DNA from: Clostridiales bacterium
GTDB lineage: Bacteria; Bacillota_A; Clostridia; Saccharofermentanales; Saccharofermentanaceae
Reading direction: 5' to 3'
NCBI GenBank assembly: GCA_017649745.1
Contig: JAGCGE010000373.1
Location: 1 to 10,439, forward strand
DNA length: 10,439 nucleotides
Made by a program: the position numbers and the translations under genes. The notes under the pieces are model-generated. The model was given only the letters and a program-made list of their open reading frames with translations, made no database searches and was not told where the DNA came from. Numbering within the stretch: the stretch's first letter is position 1; the number at the start of each line of letters is the position of its first letter. Shown piece after piece: positions 7,465 through 10,439 of the stretch.

Positions 7465-7582
7465 CTTCACTTTTATTCATTTCAACAAAGGCAACTTGTT
7501 TCCCATGATTCTTCGCATAATCTATAGTGAATTCTGTACCGCGTTCGCTTCCGTTAAAAACTATTATTTCTTTAGCCTCGAT
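7448..7582 (-). pseudogene. C-terminal remnant of a SLOG-superfamily (YspA/DUF2493-like) gene
   Basis: A 44-codon open stretch ends at TGA (7448-7450) and has no start codon at its 5' end; an in-frame TAG lies at 7583-7585. The peptide AKEIIVFNGSERGTEFTIDY followed by AKNHGKQVAFVE matches the last strand-helix-strand unit of the YspA/cpYpsA-type SLOG fold. There, a DG/NG-x-S-x-GT turn contacts a nucleotide ligand and is followed by a TI-x-x-A-x-x-x-G-x-x-V helix and strand. All upstream parts of the domain are missing: the sequence switches to the 3' end of the 147-aa gene, which reads another frame and overlaps the stub by 19 bases. I infer a recombination join near 7565-7585 that removed the front of the gene. 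A frameshift product is possible but unsupported. Confidence 0.6.
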
Positions 7583-8007
7583 CTATATCTCTTTATCCGT
7601 ACTGTACACTCCAGTATTTCTACATCTTTACGTTGACTGATCAAGTAACTGAGAAGTATTCGCTCCAGCATAGTACTGTTAACTGCTTCCGCGTACCTCT
7701 TTTCACAGCTGTCTTCCGACTTCTTTTCAGTTACTAATCTTACATACATCGGATGATAATAGTTCAGACATTCACGGCTATCATGCTGCATCCTACACAG
7801 TAGTCTCTTAACCGGTCTGTCAATGAATCTGGTTTTACCCCTCTCCCTGATCTCTATCTGACAATAGTATTTTTCATTAGAAAAGACCAAGCTTCGAGTT
7901 CCGATAATACCACTGCCGGTAACTCTCAGATCCTTATAATCCATCCCGCGTCTGAGAAGCAAAGGGAAAGCTGACCAAAATACCGGCAAGATGATAAACA
8001 ACCACAT
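7564..8007 (-). CDS. Small membrane-anchored hypothetical protein (147 aa)
   Basis: ATG at 8007 follows AAAGGAAA about 9 bases upstream. A short hydrophobic N-terminus (WLFIILPVFWSAFPLLL, residues 2-18) is followed by Arg-Arg, which fits an anchor with the remainder inside the cell, or an uncleaved signal. The body has a beta-rich stretch (residues 27-60: LRVTGSGIIG, KYYCQIEIRERGKTRF), a basic Cys-containing segment, and a helical end rich in Arg and Lys (RIKRYRSRLKK). I do not recognise a family. The 3' end runs into the SLOG remnant in another frame, so the natural C-terminus may be changed by that join. The 150 bases upstream hold another short remnant-like frame (8033-8107). Confidence 0.6.
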   Translation of the reverse strand: MWLFIILPVFWSAFPLLLRRGMDYKDLRVTGSGIIGTRSLVFSNEKYYCQIEIRERGKTRFIDRPVKRLLCRMQHDSRECLNYYHPMYVRLVTEKKSEDSCEKRYAEAVNSTMLERILLSYLISQRKDVEILECTVRIKRYRSRLKK

Positions 8008-8200
8008 TCACTTGTTTCCTTTCTATTATCTTTCATGGTGTTCCGCCATGAGTATACACATGAGAATGTATCAATTTAGGTACATTACCTGTAACGCCCC
8101 AGATCATAGAATCACAAAGCTGTAGCTAGTTCTTTGTTCAATTCCTCATAGAACAAAAAGTTCAGGAGAATGTTGCCTTAATTACACCGAAAAACGGCTT

Positions 8201-8217
8201 ATGTTATTTGATAACAT
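8201..8217. promoter_or_regulatory. Perfect inverted repeat ahead of the lipoprotein gene
   Basis: ATGTTAT-TTG-ATAACAT has 7-base arms and a 3-base centre, ending 22 bases before the lipoprotein start codon. It could be a repressor site or a small mRNA hairpin near the ribosome binding site. No T-run follows it, so it is not a terminator. No clear -35/-10 pair is visible just upstream. Confidence 0.45.
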
Positions 8218-8239
8218 TCGTTTAGGGATGGTGATAGAT

Positions 8240-8965
8240 ATGAAAAAGATATTGAATGTCATTGTTGTTATAACAATGATCCTGTCTGTTCTCGTTTCCA
8301 CTGGATGTGATGAAGATTCGAAGATCACTAAAGAACAGGAACAATGGATCGAACAATTTTGTGAGTGGTATCCGGATGATGAGTTTACTTATGAGGGACA
8401 TGCCAAGGAACTGCTTGGTGCGATCGACGAGAATACCATAGTGGTTAAGTCGGAAAAGTTTGGGGAGTTCGCGGTTTTCGAAAGAGACGGGGAGCTTAAC
8501 AGCGTCTATCCTTATCTGCGTCATAATGAAGCTATCGAAAAGCATTACGCGGATGAGGTTGAGAGCTTTTTCGAGTGTGATGATATTAAAGTATATTACC
8601 CTGACAGATTGCGTGAGGTGCCGAGCGAGGCGTTAAGTGACGAGGAGTTCATCGAGCAATACACAGGGAATTATTTCACGGTTACCCTTTACTATGATGA
8701 TGCGGAATATCCGTCACAGGACGAGATCGTGAAAGCGACCCTAAGGTTGGTAGATCACATTGGAGGCTGTGAGATCAATATCAGGTTCAGCGATCCGGAG
8801 ACTGCGACTGAGGATCATCCTTATGATCATGAATATATGGTCAAATGCGATAATGACGGTCATATACGCTGTTTAAACCATTGGCTGCAGGGACAGGCAA
8901 CGGATCCGGAAGAGATTATAAAGGACGAAGATCTGGCGGACGCTCTGGAAGTGTATGCTACGTAA
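8240..8965 (+). CDS. Putative lipoprotein of unknown function (241 aa)
   Basis: ATG at 8240 is chosen because it opens a classic lipoprotein signal: MKK, a hydrophobic core (ILNVIVVITMILSVLV) and the lipobox STGC, with Cys 23 as the expected lipidated residue. A GGTGA site lies 5 bases upstream; the in-frame ATGs at 8201 and 8228 would place the signal peptide too far inside. The mature part is acidic, with EQWIEQFCEWYPDDEFTYEG near the start and an alternating beta/helix pattern. I know no family for it. It should sit on the outer face of the membrane. It converges on the DUF285 protein gene with only 7 bases between stops. Codon use is less AT-rich than in the operon to its left. Confidence 0.8.
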   Translation: MKKILNVIVVITMILSVLVSTGCDEDSKITKEQEQWIEQFCEWYPDDEFTYEGHAKELLGAIDENTIVVKSEKFGEFAVFERDGELNSVYPYLRHNEAIEKHYADEVESFFECDDIKVYYPDRLREVPSEALSDEEFIEQYTGNYFTVTLYYDDAEYPSQDEIVKATLRLVDHIGGCEINIRFSDPETATEDHPYDHEYMVKCDNDGHIRCLNHWLQGQATDPEEIIKDEDLADALEVYAT

Positions 8966-8972
8966 TTGATCT

Positions 8973-9923
8973 TTATTCCTTCAGCGTGAAATAACCCGGC
9001 TGCTCCTCACCCTGATCGACGCGGGCGAATTCGATGTCATAACCAACGTAGGAGTATGGCGTGCCTTCGCCTCCGACTAAAGAATCGCAGTGAATGAACA
9101 TCTCGGTACTCTCTTCTTCTTTCAATTTTTCCTTTGTCATGCTGATAGTCCACTTATCACTGACATATATTGTTTCTAGAAGGCTGCAGTCTTCAAACAT
9201 ATACCAGAAATTGTCTGAACTTGAGACGTCAAAGGATGAGAGATCGAGTACTTCAAGGGAGGTACTCTTGAACATTTCACTCATGCTGCGTACATGCGAA
9301 GTGTTAAAGTTCGAGATATCAAGTTCGCTAAGAGACTTGCATTCATTGAACATGTCACACATGTTCTTGACATTGGATGTATCAAAATGCGACAGATCAA
9401 GTGCTTTCAATTTTCGGCATTCGTAAAACATACTTTCCATGGTCGTAACTTTCGAAGTATCGATCCAAGACAGATCAAGTGATGAAAGTCTTATGCAATC
9501 TTTGAACATGCGATCCATGGTTGTCACTTTGGATGTATCGATGCCTGAAATATCTATCGAAGTAAGAGTATTGCAATCCTCGAACATACCGCTCATACTT
9601 TCGATCCCGGAAGTATCGGCCCTCGAAAGATCGATGGACTCAAGATTTGGAAGATACCTGTCAATGTCCTTGAACATTCCGTATCTTCTGCAGCGCAGGC
9701 TGCAATCTTTCGTTGCGACCAGATGCCTGATCTCTTTTGTGTGCCTCACAGGAGAAATAAAACTGTCTGCTATCTCGCCGCTTATGTAAAGAGTGCCCGT
9801 CTTGGAATCAAGCTTATACCAGTAGTTCGTCTTTATCCACTGGATCAGGATGGCCAGCAGTATCGCCATGACCAATACCGCACTTAAGATCTTTCGAAGT
9901 GTCTCTGTACTAATGCGCTTCAT
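8973..9923 (-). CDS. DUF285/BspA-type leucine-rich-repeat surface protein with N-terminal anchor (316 aa)
   Basis: ATG at 9923 follows an AGGGGG site 7 bases upstream. An N-terminal hydrophobic helix (residues 11-29) anchors the protein; a short YKLDSKTGTLYISGE lead-in (36-50) follows. Residues 83-250 hold repeats of the DUF285 type, with the pattern MF-x2-C-x2-L-x2-LDLS-x-(F/I)-DTS-x-V-x2-M. Five MF positions at 113, 139, 165, 191 and 217 are spaced exactly 26 residues apart, and outer copies begin at 83 and 242. The end (275-316: MFIHCDSLVGGEGTPYSY then PGYFTLKE) is the standard closing segment of these proteins. No LPxTG motif is present, so attachment is by the N-terminal helix. Family members are surface proteins of anaerobes, thought to bind host or microbial partners; the ligand here is unknown. 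The shared upstream element and the partial gene at 1-200 suggest a paralogous set. Confidence 0.92.
   Translation of the reverse strand: MKRISTETLRKILSAVLVMAILLAILIQWIKTNYWYKLDSKTGTLYISGEIADSFISPVRHTKEIRHLVATKDCSLRCRRYGMFKDIDRYLPNLESIDLSRADTSGIESMSGMFEDCNTLTSIDISGIDTSKVTTMDRMFKDCIRLSSLDLSWIDTSKVTTMESMFYECRKLKALDLSHFDTSNVKNMCDMFNECKSLSELDISNFNTSHVRSMSEMFKSTSLEVLDLSSFDVSSSDNFWYMFEDCSLLETIYVSDKWTISMTKEKLKEEESTEMFIHCDSLVGGEGTPYSYVGYDIEFARVDQGEEQPGYFTLKE
9174..9677 (-). repeat. DUF285 coding repeats (78-base period)
   Basis: This stretch encodes the run of about seven leucine-rich units in the 316-aa protein; the central ones recur every 78 bases (26 codons). Plus-strand open frames across it are shadows of the repeat. 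Confidence 0.8.
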
Positions 9924-9971
9924 ATCGCGTCCCCCTCATATTGTTTTCGAAAAGAATCATCGTCTATGGCT

Positions 9972-10037
9972 TAATGATATTTAGATACATATAGCAGGAC
10001 TATCGATATGGAACAGATTGCACGGATAGAGGGATAG
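9972..10037 (-). repeat. Conserved upstream element, copy B (partner at 248-313)
   Basis: This is the ungapped partner of copy A, with identical GGACTAT (9997-10003) and GGAACAGATTGCA (10010-10022) blocks. It lies 49 bases upstream of the DUF285 start codon, on the side that also leads to the marR promoter, and ends 10 bases before that promoter's -35 box. Because copy A has no marR beside it, the element goes with the surface-protein genes rather than with marR. Confidence 0.65.
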
Positions 10038-10047
10038 GTTGCAGGTA

Positions 10048-10076
10048 TTGACATTAGTTCGGTACCGAACTATAAT
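10048..10076 (+). promoter_or_regulatory. Consensus sigma-A promoter of the marR gene
   Basis: TTGACA (10048-10053) and TATAAT (10071-10076) are both perfect and separated by exactly 17 bases. The expected start of transcription is near 10083, about 38 bases before the marR start codon. A palindromic operator fills the spacer, so a bound regulator should block RNA polymerase. Confidence 0.9.
10055..10072. promoter_or_regulatory. MarR operator 1 (between -35 and -10)
   Basis: TAGTTCGGTACCGAACTA is a perfect 18-base palindrome filling the promoter spacer and touching the -10 box. Its symmetry and place match the target of a dimeric winged-helix regulator, most likely the MarR protein encoded just downstream. 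Confidence 0.85.
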
Positions 10077-10081
10077 GCAAT

Positions 10082-10099
10082 TAATTCGGAACCGAACTA
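10082..10099. promoter_or_regulatory. MarR operator 2 (at the transcription start)
   Basis: TAATTCGGAACCGAACTA agrees with operator 1 at 16 of 18 positions and is nearly palindromic. It begins 27 bases after operator 1 and covers the predicted transcription start, giving a second block to transcription. Confidence 0.8.
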
Positions 10100-10120
10100 T
10101 CGTAGAAAGGATGATGATAC

Positions 10121-10439
10121 ATGGTTAGAAATATTGATCTGTTCAGGAAGATGATGAGATCATCGAAGGAACTTCGGATGCTCGCAGGGCCGAGGCACAA
10201 GATGCCGCCGTCTCCGCCGATGTTCGGACATCACGGCAGGCTGCCTATGCCTCCTATGCCTCCTGTTCCACCTATGCCGCCGTTCGGCCCTAAGGGACCG
10301 GGTATGAACCGTGAGCATATGCTCGTTATCATAAGCGAATACCCTGACGGCATAAGGCAGAAGGAACTCGCTGAGAAGGCAGGCATCAACGCTTCCTCGA
10401 CTTCGGAAGTTGTGACGAAACTGGAAGACGACGGATACC
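10121..10439 (+). CDS. MarR-family regulator with Met/Pro/His-rich insert, N-terminal part (cut by window edge)
   Basis: ATG at 10121 follows AGAAAGG with about 10 bases of spacing; the ATGs at 10111 and 10114 hit a stop within a few codons. The first 22 residues form a helix. Residues 23-61 are an unusual Met-Pro-Gly-His-rich stretch (HKMPPSPPMFGHHGRLPMPP and further PM/PP pairs). Residues 63-106 then match the start of a MarR winged helix: a helix (REHMLVIISEYPDG), the first helix-turn-helix part (IRQKELAEKAGI) and the recognition helix (NASSTSEVVTKLEDDGY). The wing and the dimer-forming C-terminus lie beyond the window. MarR dimers bind palindromes and usually repress their own operon, often with drug or stress exporters; the two operators upstream fit autorepression. 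The target genes would be downstream, outside the window. Confidence 0.88.
   Translation, partial: MVRNIDLFRKMMRSSKELRMLAGPRHKMPPSPPMFGHHGRLPMPPMPPVPPMPPFGPKGPGMNREHMLVIISEYPDGIRQKELAEKAGINASSTSEVVTKLEDDGY

Noticed and set aside
7564..7590. Programmed frameshift joining the 147-aa protein to the SLOG stub
   Set aside because: No canonical slippery heptamer is seen, and the 147-aa protein does not resemble the missing front half of a SLOG domain.
8033..8107. Minus-strand 24-codon frame with peptide MIWGVTGNVPKLIHSHVYTH
   Set aside because: The peptide looks protein-like and may be another gene remnant, but it is too short, lacks a ribosome binding site and matches no family I know, so it is not listed as a gene.
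8134..8156. TTGTTC/GAACAA inverted repeat as an attenuator or terminator
   Set aside because: Short AT-rich stem with an 11-base loop; chance is likely, and the A-run only weakly suggests a minus-strand terminator.
9094..9789. Several plus-strand open frames across the DUF285 gene
   Set aside because: They mirror the 78-base repeats of a well-supported minus-strand gene and have no ribosome binding sites.
1..10439. CRISPR array, tRNA, rRNA, insertion sequence or phage genes
   Set aside because: No regularly spaced direct repeats, cloverleaf, transposase, integrase or structural phage proteins were found on either strand.

Overview
The window looks like part of a low-GC Firmicutes genome, most likely a gut or rumen Clostridia member. 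Pointers are AT-rich genes with AGGAGG-type ribosome binding sites, a DUF285/BspA-type leucine-rich-repeat surface protein, a Pro-Thr stalk of the sort common in rumen and gut clostridia, and a MarR regulator behind a perfect sigma-A promoter. This assignment is inference; no rRNA or housekeeping gene is present.

Layout. (1) 1-200, minus: the N-terminus of a membrane-anchored protein resembling the start of the DUF285 protein at the other end of the window. (2) 403-5619, minus: a probable operon, read from right to left, of a double zinc-ribbon membrane protein (313 aa), a tiny ORF with an eroded zinc ribbon (46 aa), an SPFH/band-7 protein with a C-terminal GYF_2 domain (453 aa), a second zinc-ribbon membrane protein paralogous to the first (323 aa), and a zinc-ribbon membrane protein with two repeated ectodomains, a Pro-Thr stalk and a C-terminal domain (546 aa). 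(3) 5905-6978, plus: a divergently transcribed 357-aa protein of unknown function, with a 37-aa ORF overlapping its stop codon. (4) 7057-8007, minus: a 135-aa conserved-looking hypothetical protein, the C-terminal stub of a broken SLOG-superfamily gene, and a 147-aa membrane-anchored hypothetical protein. (5) 8240-10439, visibly less AT-rich: a lipoprotein gene (plus), a complete DUF285 protein gene (minus, convergent) and the 5' part of a marR gene (plus) with a consensus promoter and two operator palindromes.

How the parts may work together. The central operon resembles the YdjG/YdjH/YdjI neighbourhood of Bacillus, where an SPFH scaffold and zinc-ribbon membrane proteins act in envelope stress with PspA. 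Here there is no PspA, the zinc-ribbon protein is duplicated around the SPFH gene, and a long surface-exposed member is added. A membrane scaffold that senses or protects the envelope is the simplest reading, but the exact job is unknown.

The AT-rich block is bracketed by two genes that look like DUF285-type paralogs in the same orientation, and these share a conserved upstream element at the same distance from their start codons. Truncated genes near 7450-8110 suggest repeated insertion and loss. No transposase, integrase, tRNA, rRNA or CRISPR array is visible. No stretch longer than 300 bases lacks a gene.
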